Source: Narthecium ossifragum (Eukaryota; Streptophyta; Magnoliopsida; Dioscoreales; Nartheciaceae). From it: a DNA stretch of 64,000 nt. The DNA is taken from NCBI GenBank assembly GCA_963920575.1, contig OY986975.1, positions 18,321,897-18,385,896 of the forward strand, read 5' to 3'. The position numbers and the translations under genes were made by a program. Each line of letters opens with the position of its first letter. Within the stretch, counting starts at the first letter, position 1. Positions 12,579 through 24,210 of this stretch are shown here, in pieces. Under the pieces are notes generated by a model. That model saw only the letters and a program-made list of their open reading frames with translations. It ran no database searches and was not told where the DNA came from.

Positions 12579-15253
12579 TGTCACACCCCGACCCAGAAAA
12601 CCCATCCAGGACGGGGTGTGAGGGTTTCTATCACTATTCATCTTCAATTGGCGCAATACGAAGCGGAAAAGACAGATAATTTAAACAAATTACATTCCAG
12701 AGGTGAAACCGATATTCAATTCATATATTCATCAAGTTGTACTATTCAACATTAGATACAAAATTCTCCAAGGAAAAATATTATACAAATAATCCCAAAA
12801 GTCCTCAAAAGATGTTTTACAATTTACAAACTGCCAAAGTACAACAATCTTCCTGTAGCAACCTCAAACACCTTTGGACGTAGTCGCGCCACCAAAAGCT
12901 GATCCCGCCGGCTCTACTGAAGAAGAACTGGCGTTTGCACCTGCAAACGCATCCCGGGTAGGAGTGAGCAATAAGCTCAGTAGGGTTCTACTCTACGGCA
13001 CACAGAAGGGAGGAAAACAACAACAGTGTCGTTTCTCCGCCTAAGTCTAAAGGATGCCACGGGTCCCATAACCCTATCGATATCCCAAGGGTTCCTGTCA
13101 TGAAACCTCTCTCCTGAACATGTTACCAGGAGGCCAAGGAACAGTAACATGCACGATCACCCTTACCCAACCAGGAACATCATGCCTTGGGGAACCACGT
13201 CAGGAACACATCGACAATCATCCTTAGCACTTGGCCTTGGAGAACCGACACGACCTCTAAACCTCAAGCACTGATCAGAGTCAACTATCGCAAATCCTCA
13301 ATATCATGAGATTCATTATACAATCACACCCTAAGTCTGACAACCCAGCCACGGCCCTAAGGCTAGATCCGAGCTACCCGAGTGCATGCAGTGCTCAGGC
13401 ACAGATAACAAGGTATAAGCATGCAACAAGATGTCCTTAATCATACAGGGCTAGGCATAGTTTACAACTAGCCAAAGGGTAAGCATAGCAAAGGCCTCGA
13501 ATACAAATACACTATGCTAACTAACAAAGATCTGAGCAAAGCATTAAACATAGATATACAATAGTCTTCAGTGCTCTCTTGCACCTGACAGACTAAGGTT
13601 CCACAGTTACCCCGCAGGTAACTGGCCAACATTTATACAATAGCCCTTGGCACACGCCGACATCAGGCTAAGGTTTCACAATTCCTCATTAGCTAGCATT
13701 CATAGCTAGCTAATGGTTAGGCAATCAAATAAGCATTCAACTACAACCCAATCACGTATTAAATGCAATCAAAACCATAGATTTGCCCAAAACGGAAATG
13801 ACTCGAATCGATCCTCAAACTCGATAGAAAATCTTTGAAAACTCTACAAAATCCACTTGTAAAATTCCCAACATGTTTAAAGATCAATCACAATTGAAAG
13901 CCATTCATGAAAGGCCAGAAAAACATGTTCAAGGGCCCACGGTTGATGTGACGATCGATGCCACGGTCGATCGTGAGGGCAAAACGAGGAAAACCACATG
14001 GGTGACGGTCGATCGGTACATTGACCGTGGGAAGCCCAAAACGAGACAGAGCCTCACGGACAATGCGACGGTCGATCTGACGGTCGACCGTGAGGCCACG
14101 GTCGATGTCACGGTCGATCGTGAGGCCAAAACGAGGAAAACCACATGGGTGACGGTCGATCGGTACATCGACCGTGGGAAGCCCAAAACGAGACAGAGCC
14201 TCACGGACGATGCGACGGTCGATCCGACGGTCGACCGTGAGGCGGGGTGAAAAAGGGGGGAAGCCCCACGATCGATCGGTGCATCGACCGTGGGAGGCCA
14301 AAAACCCGACAGAGCCTGACGGACGATGTGACGGTCGATCCGACGGTCGATGCCCCGGTCGATCCGACGGTCGACCGTAAGGCCCCGAAAGAGCGTATCA
14401 ACGCTTGATGGTCGATCCACCGATCGACCGTCGGGCCTTAGGCACAATTCATCAGAACACTGCCGGGAATCCAATTTCTTGGATTTCAAGGATCAATTCA
14501 AGTTGGAAGTTGATGAAACTTTGCAAGCATGCATAAAAGATGATGGGGAAACCAATGGTGCTAAGAAATCACATTTTCGACGGTTAAATCTCCAATTTAG
14601 GTCAAAACGGCCGAAAACCGATAAACGGCGACAATACAAGATTCAACCGATAAAATACGGAAATCGCGAGGTAGGATTACTTGAAATCATCCGCAACACA
14701 TATGCAACAAGTTACACAACATTCTAATAAGTACTCCTACAGCGAAAATACAATAAACCTATCCTAGGAGAACCTGATCACAAGATCGAGGTAGAAACAC
14801 CTATCTGAACAAGCAGGGCAGCTCCTCCACGCATCCTCCAACTCCGATCGCCGGAAACCGCTCCTCGAAAGCCGCCCCTCCAAGCCCTAGCACCGTCGGT
14901 TGGAGAGAGGAAGAGAGAACGATAGGAGAAGAAGGAAAGAAAGAGAAGGAAGGAGCTTAAATAGAAAGCTGGAATCAATCACAGCCGTCTGATTCGATCT
15001 CTCCCGATCGAGCTCCGATCTTCCGATCGGAAGCACCCTTAAGGTTCTAATCAAACACATACATCAATCAAAGGCAATGTGTGCAACGCGGGTGTGAAAC
15101 TGACCACAAGGGAGCATATTTACCAAAATGCCACTGGGGTCAAAAATAGCGATGCGATCAACCGATCGCATCCCGAGGCCAACCGAGCCAAACCACAAAC
15201 CCAGACCCTCGACCTAACGCGGTCGGACCGGGTTAGAGGTACGGGTCCTCACA
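12579..15253 (-). mobile_element. S5: solo-LTR-like unit, subfamily A, nested in S4
   Basis: 2675 bp with ends TGTCACACCCCGACCC and GGTCCTCACA, flanked by GTTCT (12574-12578, 15254-15258). Its insertion splits the CT-rich leader of S4. It carries the longest CGGTCGACCG/CGGTCGATC array in the window (13926-14440), in which 40-50-bp modules recur. Long reading frames across the array on both strands arise from the periodic repeat and are not treated as genes. S5 is younger than S4. Confidence 0.9.
13926..14440. repeat. GTCGAC/GTCGATC repeat array in S5
   Basis: Repeated modules combine CGGTCGATC, ACATCGACCGTGGGAAG, ACAGAGCCTCACGGACGATG and GACGGTCGACCGTGAGG. Two long near-identical blocks lie at about 13990-14095 and 14150-14240, so part of the array has been tandemly duplicated. 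Equivalent modules occur at 3512-3830 in S2 and in the LTRs of the unrelated Copia R2. The array is dense in CpG-containing palindromes. Confidence 0.85.
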
Positions 15254-16977
15254 GTTCTTCCTCCTCCGGCCACCGTTTTGGGTGTTCCAAGGCTCGTTGG
15301 AACCGTGGCAACGAGAGGAATATCTCTGAAGTGGTTTGGAGCTGCGTTGGTGACCAGTTCGCGGGGAATCAGCCGAGGAGTGCGTTTTCAGTAGGTTTTT
15401 ACCTACTGATGTTGTTTTTGGGTTTTCTCTAGATCTAGCCGGTAGATCTTGTTGATCTTAGTGTTGTTAGCTTCCTCTTGCTTAGTATAATTTCTGTTAT
15501 AAGTTTCATGAACTTTGGTTGAGATTTTAGTAGGATTTATGCATGATTAATCTCAGATTTTTCGGTTTCTGCTGTTCTTGAAGAACAGTCGGCTTGCGGC
15601 GAGTTTTCCAGCCAGTACGTGCATGATCTTGGGTTGTGATGAACATACGAGTTGTAGGTCTTTGAATCTACTCTCAAACCCAACTGATTTCATAATTGTC
15701 CTATTTTTCTACGATTTGTTATGAATTTATTACTGGAGGGCTGCGTTGCAGCAATTAATTGGTAAGTTAGTTTGATTAGCCGTTTGGATTAGTGTTTTTC
15801 CGTTAATCCAACCGTTGGATGATTGTGGATTTTGGATATGTTGATCCCGGCATGTTGATCTACTGATAACAAAGTTGGATCTTGAATCCGACGTCGTTTG
15901 GATGTCGGATCGATGGGATCAATTAGCCTCTAAGTAGAGATTTTGGTGTTTTGAATATAATATTATATTTCGGATTATAATATTATATGTTTACTGTTCA
16001 TCATCGTTTTCGGGGTTGCTTCCCGTTGCAGGAGTCCGCGGTTGACGGTCACGGTACCGTCGTAATACCGGGACCCGCTGCGGATCGGCTGGCAGTGGTT
16101 GGTAGTACCGCTGCAGCGATCCGGTTGACTTATATGATGCCTTATCATACTGTTGCATGTCTATCTCCTGTTTGTGTATGTCACAGCATGCATTTTTGAT
16201 TTGTGCATTAGTTGCATGGTTAGGGCGTGGGTGATCTGTGGGTCGCTGTCCCGAGGCTGGAAGCTCGGATTTAGCCCTAGGACCGGGGTTGGGTAGTTTG
16301 GACCCGGTTCGAATTGTGGTGTCCAGTTGATTCGATGATAGGCTTAGATGACTGGTACACTTATTGCTTGATGATTGTAGAGGTCGTGTCGGCCTCGAGT
16401 CGGATGCTGAGGTGTAGCCGGTGTTCCACTGTGTTGACTCTTGAGTAGAGGAGTTGCCTACTCAGCGGTGCCTTTTCCCGCCTGCAGTGTCGGGTTCCTG
16501 CATGTGAGTCAGCATTGTTTAGTCCTGCTTACTGAGTTCTGCTCTCGGGCCTCAGGGACACGCGGTGGGGTTATGGGACCCTTGAATACACCCGGACTGC
16601 ATTTTGCAGGTGCAGGCGTCAGTTCTTCTTCTGTGGCCCCTACCGGGCAGTTGGTCGGCGGTGCGGCGGCGCCAAGCGGAGTCTGAGAGGTGGTGATCAT
16701 TTACTGCTTTTACCCTATGTTAGATAGTCTCCTACGGGAGTAATGTTGTATTTGGATCTTCCCCTCTCCGAGGATATGTATATTAAATCTTTTTGAGTTC
16801 ATAAATCCGTGATTCGAGGTTTCATTAAATTAATGTCTTTTAATTGAGGTTGCTTTTGGTGAATTGTTAGGGAGACCAATAGGTTAGAGGGAACACTCGC
16901 CAGCTTTTTTCGCGGTTTGTTAGGTTTCGGTTCGCGTCGCCTGGCCCGGTTGGGCTTTCGCGGGTCGGGGTGCGACA

Positions 16978-17022
16978 TTGGGACTCTGTTTCTTACTCAG
17001 TTTGTGATAAGCTTCGAGCGGC
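16978..17022 (-). pseudogene. 45-bp sliver of Copia R1 pol between S4 and S6
   Basis: The only R1 sequence left between two insertions: from the TTGGG duplication of S4 to the GCGGC duplication of S6 (17018-17022). Joining across the insertions puts it between the RT segment ending ...EAKHVGAPL and the segment beginning near VPYASAV, the expected place in a Copia polyprotein. This confirms that S4 and S6 are separate insertions into one element. Confidence 0.8.
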
Positions 17023-19395
17023 TGTCGCGCCCCGACCCGCGAAAGCCCAACCGGGCCGGGCGACGCGAACCGGAACCTACAAAACGCGGAAAACAAAGCT
17101 GGCGAGGGTTCCCTCTAACCTATTGGTCTCCCTAACAATTCACCAAAACACCCTCAATTAAAACAACATTGATTAGCAAACCTCGAACCACAGATTTAAA
17201 ACTCAAGTGTAATATACATATCCTCGGAGAGGGGAAGATCCAAATACAACATTACTCCCGTAGAAGACTAACTAACCAAAGGTAAAAGCAGTAAATATCG
17301 CCACCTCTCAAAGTCCACCAAGCGCCGCCGCACCGCCGACCAACTGCCCGGTAGGGGCCACAGAAGAAGAACTGACGCCTGCACCTGCAAAACGCAGCCC
17401 GGGTAGGTGTGAGCACTAAGCTCAGTAGGGATCTACACTACGCCACACAGAAGGAAGAGGGAAACGCAACAGTGTCGCCCTCAAGTCAGACTCGACTGAG
17501 CTACAATGGTCCCATTACCATTCACTGGTGATCTCTAGGCATATCCAACCATGGTCACCCCAACTCAGCCATGGGCCCACACTGATCCCCTACTAGCAGG
17601 AATGGACACTGTCCAAAGAATAAGACCCGCCACCGGTGGCATCCTCAACACCTGACTTGAGGCCGACACGACCTCTAATCATCATCAAGCAACAGGTGTA
17701 CCAGTCCTCTAGGCTTATCATCGAATCGACTGGACACCACAATTCAAACCGGGTCCAAACTACCCAACCCCGGTTCTAGGGCTAAGTCCGAGCTTCCAGC
17801 CTCGGGACGGCGACCCAAAGATCACCCACGCCCTAACCAATGTAACTAATGCACAAATTAACAATGCATGCTATGACATACACAGATAAGAAGTAAAGCA
17901 TGCAACAGTATGACAGTACCGCGACCGTCGACCGCAGACTCCTGCAACGGGAAGCAACCCCAAAAATGATGATGAACAGTAAATAATATAATATTATATT
18001 CCGAAATATAATATTGTATTCAGAACACCCAAAAGTTTTCTACTAGAGGCTATTTGATCTGGTCGATCCGACGTCCAAACGATGTCGGATTCAAGATCCA
18101 ACTTAGCCACCAGTAGAGCTACATACCAGGATCAACATATCCAAAATCTATAATCATCAAACGGTTGGATTAACGGGAAACCACTAATCAAAACCGTTAA
18201 TCAAACTAACTTTCTAATTAATTGCTGCAACGCAGCCCTCCAGCAAACAATTCATAACAAATCATAGAAAAATCAGGAAAATATGAAATAAGATGGAATG
18301 GAAAGCTAACGAAGAGGTCTACAACTCTTATGTTATCAAAAGCCAAGATCATGTACGTGCCGGCCGGAATACATGCCGCAAGCCGGCTGTTCTTCAAGAA
18401 CAGCAGAAAACAGAGAATCCGAGCTTAATCATGCATAAAACCTACTCAAATCTCAACCAAACATCATGAAACTTATATCCAATATTCTACTAGGCATAAG
18501 GAATCCAACAAGACAAAGATCAACAAGATCCAACGGCTAGATCACGAGAAACCCATTAAAGAACACATGTAGGTAGAAGAACCTACCCAACATCGCATTC
18601 CTCGGTTGATCCCTCGCAAACCCGTCACTAACAAGGCTCCAAACAACCTAAGCAACCTTCCTCTCGTCGGCACGAATCCAACAAGCTTTGGAACGCCAAA
18701 ATCGCTGGCCGGAGGAGGGAGAACGGAAGAAAAGAAGTTCGCCGGCGGAAGAGGAGAAGAAACAAAGCACCGCGGGAAAGAAGAGAAAGAAGGAAGAAGA
18801 AGAGAAAAGAAGAGAAGAAAAGAAGGGGAAGGAAAGCTTGGGGGAAAGCCGGGAAAGCCGGAGGAAAGGGGAAGGAGGGGAGGGAAAGTCCTCTCCTTCT
18901 GACAAGAGAGAGCGACGGCCGGCTGCCGTCATCGCGGAAGAGAAAAAAGCCACCGACTGATTGCTCACGAGTCCGATCGATCGCTCCAAGGAGCAATTGA
19001 TCGCTCTCGAGCCGCAAAGAGCCCAAAGACCTTCTGCACTAAGCGATCGATCTCCAAAGCATGTCAGATCGATCTGGCTAGCAAGGCCAGATCGATCTCA
19101 TTAGCAATCCAGATTGATCGCCCAGAAAGGCAAACTTGGGCTAAAACACAAGCCCAAGCTCAGATCTTCCGATCTCGGGTTCACCTAACCATTCTAAACA
19201 AGCACTAACACATACAAGGTCAGTGTGTGCACACGCGGGTGTGAAACAAACCAACAAGGCGCAATTTACCAAATTGCCCTTGTGGTCCAAGAAACAATAC
19301 GATCCACCGGATCGCGCGCTCGACGCGAAGCAAACCAACGAGCCACGGGCCCGACCCAGCCGGTCGACCCAGGAGTAGAGGGACGGGTCCTCACA
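17023..19395 (-). mobile_element. S6: solo-LTR-like unit, subfamily B
   Basis: 2373 bp, plus-strand ends TGTCGCGCCCCGACCC and GGACGGGTCCTCACA, flanked by GCGGC (17018-17022, 19396-19400). It is the inverse-oriented sister of S4. It contains the double AT palindrome (17985-18020), the HSE-like inverted repeat (18387-18403), the purine-rich complement of the CT leader (18700-18900), CGATCGATC clusters (18960-19130) and the GCAATTT hairpin (19261-19277). Lysine/glutamate-rich reading frames in the purine tract are compositional. Confidence 0.9.
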
Positions 19396-20042
19396 GCGGC
19401 GCTCCTACATGCTTTGCTTCGATCATCCTAAAGCGTTTCAATACCTTTTCAAAGTACTCCTTCTGTGACATCCATAGCTTCTTTGAGCCTCTATCATGGG
19501 CTATTTTTATCCCTAAGATCTTCATGGCATGTCCCAAATCTTTCATGGCAAAAGATTTATTCAACTCTTGTTTCGGCTTCTCTATCTTCTTCTTATCTTT
19601 TCCAACAATTAACATATCATCAACATAAAGAAGAATAATTAGAATGTCTGAGCTATCAAACCTCCAAATGTACACACATTGATCTGAGGTTGTCCTCTGG
19701 TATTCATTTTGAGTCATAAAAGAATCGACTTTCTTGTACCACTGTCTTAATGCTTGTTTGAGACCGTACAAGCTCTTCTTCAACCTGCATACTAGATTCT
19801 TCTTTCCTCTAGCCTCGAACCTTTCCGGCTTCTCCATGTAGATTTCCTCCTCAAATTTTCCATGGAGGAAAGCAGTCTTCACATCCAGCTGTTCGATTTC
19901 CAAGTCTAAACTAGCCGCCAATCCAAGGATTACCCTGATAGAAGACATCTTAACAATAGGAGAAAATATTTCTTCAAAACCAATACTTGCTTTTTGTTGA
20001 AATCCTTTTACTACCAATCTCGCCTTGTGACTTGGTTGGTTG
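19396..20042 (-). pseudogene. Copia R1 pol: reverse transcriptase core
   Basis: Minus-strand frame from about 20030 to 19396 encodes about 210 residues of an RVT_2 domain, from ARLVVKGFQQK to EAKHVGAPL. It has EIFSPIVKMSSIRV, the LDVKTAFLHG catalytic Asp motif, SLYGLKQALRQWYKK and LLYVDDMLIVGKD with an intact YVDD. The downstream part of the frame is cut off by S6. The upstream part (the WVFKxK stretch normally before YKARLVVKG) is missing: R2 begins directly after GGTTGGTTG at 20042. Here the RT is still open and canonical, unlike the integrase and RNase H pieces. Confidence 0.9.
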
Positions 20043-21085
20043 TGTTGGTCCTAATAGTGTTCCGATGATGTTTTGATTATGCCAATATGTTCTTAAATGA
20101 TAAAATATATATGTGATAGAATATATGTTGGAAACATGCTTTAACTTTTATATTTGAGAGATGTTAGTGCCCATGGATGATGCGGCGATCGACCGTGGGA
20201 TCGATCACGGGCTATGAGAAGAAGAGGTCGACCGTGGAGTCTGGCGGTCGATGGATGGATTGACCGCGGAGGATAAAATTCACGACAGTCGATGTGGCAG
20301 TCGATGGGACGGTCGACCGTGGCATATGTGACTTGTTGTGTTGAAGCGACGGTCAAACGAGACATCGACCCTGGGAAGTGTTTGTCCTCACAGAGCCTCA
20401 CGGACGATGTGACGGTCAATGTCACGGTCGACCGTGAAGCTTGAAGGTCAGTGCGTGGATTGACCGCGGCTCAAGAAGAACGCGACTGACGATGTGGCGG
20501 ACGATGCGACGGTCGACCGCCAGTCAGGAAACTTGCCGTTAAAGAGGCGTTGCAAAAATGCAAAGTAGCCGTTGGAAGCTATTTTTTGAGGCCCTAAAGC
20601 TCAAGTATATATGGGAAGATGCAGCAAACTTGGTGTAAGACTAAGGGAGATATTAGTACACATTGTAACAAGTTTTAATCTTCTTTTGAGAGCTTTAATC
20701 TTTGTAAAATTACTTCAAGCTGTGAACTAGACTTTGTGAGAGATATCCAAGAGAGAGCTTGGAGAGATTGTAAGGTTGCCAAGCACCCGTAAGCTTGATG
20801 AATAGGTTAACAAGCACCCGTAAGCTTGGTGGACAACTTGTAAGAGGTCTTGCAAGTAGTAGAACCTCAAGGAGGCCCTTAAGTGAAGTGGACGTAGGCA
20901 AGGTTTGTTGAACCACTATAAAATCTTGTGCAAGTCATCTAACTCTCTCTTATCCTGCATTACTTGCTTTATTTATTTCTTTCATATCTAAACAAGCATA
21001 CTAGTCTTCTAGCATTCTATCTAGGTTTTCATCTATTATTTTTTCGCAAAAGAGTCCAATTCACCCCCCCCCTCTTGGACCTTCA
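20043..21085 (+). repeat. R2 5' LTR
   Basis: 1043 bp from TGTTGGTCCTAATAG to CTTGGACCTTCA. It matches the copy at 24211 along nearly its full length. It contains a GTCGAC/GTCGATC module at 20175-20530 near the upstream end and several AAGCACCCGTAAGCTTG repeats (20777-20838). A TATATA stretch near 20609 follows the array and may be the promoter. Confidence 0.9.
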
Positions 21086-21087
21086 AT

Positions 21088-21100
21088 TGGTATCAGAGGC
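21088..21100 (+). other. R2 primer-binding site
   Basis: TGGTATCAGAGGC two bases after the 5' LTR end; standard initiator tRNA-Met PBS of Copia elements with one change (AGC to AGG). Confidence 0.85.
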
Positions 21101-21148
21101 TCGTCTATAAATCCGAGGTTTAACGACCCTAGAGGATCCTAGGCATAG

Positions 21149-22679
21149 ATGGAAAACCAACAAGGATTTTCTACCAATAGGCCTCCCTACTTTAATGGAG
21201 AAACTTACAGTTATTGGAAGACTAGGATGGAAATTTTTATCCAATCCTTAGATTATGAACCTTGGCCTAGCATTGAGGATGAACAATTTATTCCTAGTAA
21301 AAAGCATGAAGGAAAGGATGTACCCAAGCTTAAGAGTGAGTATACTCCATCCAACTTAAAGAAATTGGAAACCAATCCTAAAGCCAAATGCTTTCTTAAT
21401 TATGCATTGAGCCCCACTGAATTTAGTAGAATTTCAAGTTGTAAATCGGCCAAGAAAATATGGGAGAAGCTTGAAATTACATATGAGGGAACCAACCGAA
21501 TTAAGGAGACTATGATAAGTATGCTTGTACATTATTATGAATTGTTTAGCAAGAAGGATGATGAGTCCATTAGTGAAATGTTTACCTAATATTTTGAATG
21601 TTTTGAATGTGCTTCAATCTCTTGGCAAATCTTATGCTAATGATGAAATTGTAAAAAAGATACTTCAGTGTCTACCTAAAACATGGGATCCCAAGGTGAC
21701 GGTGATTGAAGAAGCCAAAGACCTTTCTAAGTTATCACTTGATGAGCTCATAGGTTCACTCATGACCTATTTGAAGAGCTTGAAGAAGAGTAACAATAAA
21801 GAAGAGAAGAAAGACAAATCGGTTGCATTCAAGTCGTCGTACCAAGACTCATCAAGTTTAAGTGATGAAGAATCAGATTAAAGTGATGAGGAACTGGCAT
21901 CAATTACAAGAAAAATCAAATGGATGCTCAAACGCCGAGGAAAGAAGATTTTCAAGAAGAAAACCTCTGAAGGTGAAAAATCAAAATCTACCTCATCTAA
22001 TTCAAATGACATTATATGTTATGAGTGTAGAAAGCCCGGACACTACAAGCCCGATTGCCCTCAACTCAAGAAGCCAACAAAGAAGAGTTTCAAGAAAAAG
22101 AAAGGCATGGTGGCAACTTGGAGTGAAAGCGATAAGAATTCCTCCTCCGATCAAAAAGAGCAAGAAAAGCCAAATATTTGTCTAATGGCCATCGGGGATG
22201 AGAAAGAAGATCTTGAGGTAAATGATGAGCTAGCCTTTGATGAACCTTTTGAAGCTTATCATTCCTTACCTAAAGATTTCAAGTTCCTTAAAAAGAAATA
22301 TTATGCTTCATGTAAGAACTTGAGAAAGCTAGAACAAGAAAAACTAGATGTCTTGTATAGGATTGACTTATTGGAAAATGAGAACAAATGCATGATGAGT
22401 AAGACATCTAGTGATGATCATGCCTCACTTAGAAAAGAACTTGAGGATTGCAAATGTGAGCATGACATTTTACAAAATAACTCAAATAACTTGCAAAAGG
22501 AAATCATCAATTTGAGAGAATCAAAAAGGGATCTCACCCTTGAAAATAATGATTTGAAAATTACACTTTCTAAGCTTATAAAGAGTAAAATCATACTTAA
22601 TGAGATCCTTGATAGCCAATGTAGCTCATTGAACAAGAATGGAATTGGCTATAATCCTAGGAAGGTGAATAATCTTTAA
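21149..22679 (+). pseudogene. R2 gag polyprotein, broken
   Basis: Starts MENQQGFSTNRPPYFNGETY, the usual opening of a plant Copia Gag, and continues through the UBN2-type region (AKKIWEKLEITYEGTNRIKE). A frameshift lies between about 21525 and 21590, where the first frame stops and the next frame continues. An in-frame TAA at 21879-21881 follows ...SSLSDEESD. The frame then resumes with a basic stretch, a CCHC zinc knuckle (CYECRKPGHYKPDC, about 22018-22059), and a Leu/Lys/Glu-rich segment likely to be coiled coil, ending at 22679. A second, altered knuckle-like stretch (CHYSCKIGHITPNC, about 22736-22777) and GPKKIWVPKIKT lie past that stop. One frameshift plus one stop over 1.5 kb indicates a relatively young relic. 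Confidence 0.85.
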
Positions 22680-22959
22680 AAGACAAGCTTTCTTAAAGCA
22701 TCATCTCATCCTCCTGGATTTGCAAATATACCTACTTGTCACTATTCTTGTAAAATAGGACATATTACTCCAAATTGTTATTTAATGAAGAATGCAAGTG
22801 CTAACACCTTTTGGATTCCAAAGCATACATCTTATATGTCAATGTCAAGAACTAATGATAATGGACCCAAAAAGATTTGGGTACCAAAAATCAAGACATG
22901 ATTTGTGTTAGGGATGCTTGAGATCCAATTGTCAAGACAAATTCAAAAGAAATGGTGAT

Positions 22960-23030
22960 ATCTTGATGGTGGATGCTCAAGGCATAAGGTGGGGACAAGA
23001 AAATGTTTGCAAGGAAAGGAGGTATGCTAA
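22960..23030 (+). pseudogene. Remnant of R2 protease start
   Basis: The frame YLDGGCSRHKVGTRKCLQ matches the start of the Copia aspartic protease (usually YLDSGCSRHMTG), with the catalytic DSG changed to DGG. Coding similarity stops after this point and no integrase, RT or RNase H follows. This marks the deletion that removed pol from R2. Confidence 0.65.
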
Positions 23031-24197
23031 ATAGTCATCAAATGATAAATGATCCCTCCAATAGTATGAAATCTTGTTTCTCCATTTTCATTTGATATCT
23101 CAAATAGTTATAGTGAATTTTATCCTGTGATTTGCTTTTTAGAAGTTTAAAAATTTCCTAATCCTTATGAAGTTTTTCTTCTTGATTTGAAATGAATCCT
23201 TGAAAAGAATTCATCTTGGCTAAAATCTTGCATCTTTATTGATTTTAAAAGAGGTCATATAGTCATATTTTGTATTATAATGCTTACTGTTTTGAAATGA
23301 TTTTTAATCATCATTTATAAGAAATTGTGACTTGTATGCACCATTTGCTTCAATTCTTCAATTGGTTTCATGCAATAAAAAAGTGGTATGTGAGTTCTTA
23401 AATACTCATCTTCACGCACATACACTCATGTGACATATCTTTGATTAAATGCATGAATTCCATGTTTAAGGACTTGGTTTAGCTCAAAATACTCAATTCC
23501 ATTTGTATGCAAACTTTTATGAGTTTCTGATTCAAAATCATTTTAAATTAAATTTCAAAATTCATTTTTTGGAAGTGACGGTCGACCGTGAGTTCACTTG
23601 GATCGACCGTGACTACGTAATTTTTCATCTAATGCTCAAATCATGCTCGACGATCGACTGTGAACCTTCTGAAGGTCGACCGTCACTGGTTGTGTCATAT
23701 TTTTTCATGAAATTTTTTATCGCATCTCACTTTAAAAATATTTTTTCAAAGCTGTCTTTGGCGGAGACGAAGGAACTTATGTTAGGGGATTACTTTAATT
23801 GAATGGGTTTAATTTTTTTTTTATCCCTTACTTCCTTTGGTATTATGAATATTATAATCGATTTGATATCAAGCCTCCTTTAGTAATCCAAATTTTTCTC
23901 TTGCCCCATCCCCACTTTTTGATGATGCCATAGGGAGAGAAAAAGTTGTGATGTGATCTATTGCTACCAATCATGATATTAATTCTTACTAGCTTAACTT
24001 TACTTGTTTTAAAGAAGTGATCATACTAAAAGATAAATTATCTAGTCATAATATCATGGATAGAACTTTTAATATCATATGGATGGTTTGCATCCTTAGT
24101 ATTCATCTTAGAACACTTTTTATCAAAGAAATGGATGCATGGATTTAGGGGGAGCAATAGATATTTTATCATCACATATAAATAGATTGTTATCATC
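23031..24197 (+). other. R2 non-coding interior replacing pol
   Basis: AT-rich sequence with no coding domain. A short GTCGACCGTGAG / GGTCGACCGTCAC patch at 23572-23692 carries the same motif as the LTR arrays. The last part, with GATTTAGGGGGAGCAATAG near 24145, resembles the usual region before the 3' LTR in this Copia clade. Confidence 0.6.
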
Positions 24198-24210
24198 AAA
24201 AAGGGGAGAT
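24198..24210 (+). other. R2 polypurine tract
   Basis: AAAAAGGGGAGAT immediately before the 3' LTR start (TGTTGGTCC) at 24211; this is the plus-strand priming site. Confidence 0.8.

Larger units (their letters stand above)
12097..16977 (+). mobile_element. S4: solo-LTR-like unit, subfamily B, hosting S5
   Basis: Starts TGTGAGGACCTGTCCC and ends GGGTCGGGGTGCGACA; flanked by TTGGG (12092-12096, 16978-16982). Without S5 and its target duplication it is about 2.2 kb. Order: conserved hairpin (12145-12161), a CGATCGATCGG cluster (12305-12335), a long CT-rich leader (12380-12570), S5, a GC-rich segment, an HSE-like inverted repeat (15572-15588), a double AT palindrome (15954-15988), and a terminal block shared with S6 and S10. 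It is non-coding and inserted in R1 pol. Confidence 0.85.

Noticed and set aside
13873..14489. Long open frames on both strands (TVDVTVDRE- and RSTVGSTV-like repeats) in S5
   Set aside because: They follow the period of the GTCGAC/GTCGATC array. Both strands and several frames are open at once, there is no conserved domain, and equivalent frames in S2 differ. This is compositional.
18606..19026. Lys/Glu/Arg-rich and Phe/Ser/Leu-rich open frames
   Set aside because: They are translations of the purine/pyrimidine leader tract of S6. The same happens at the matching tracts in S4, S11 and S12 (12387-12656, 55417-56079, 60050-60498).
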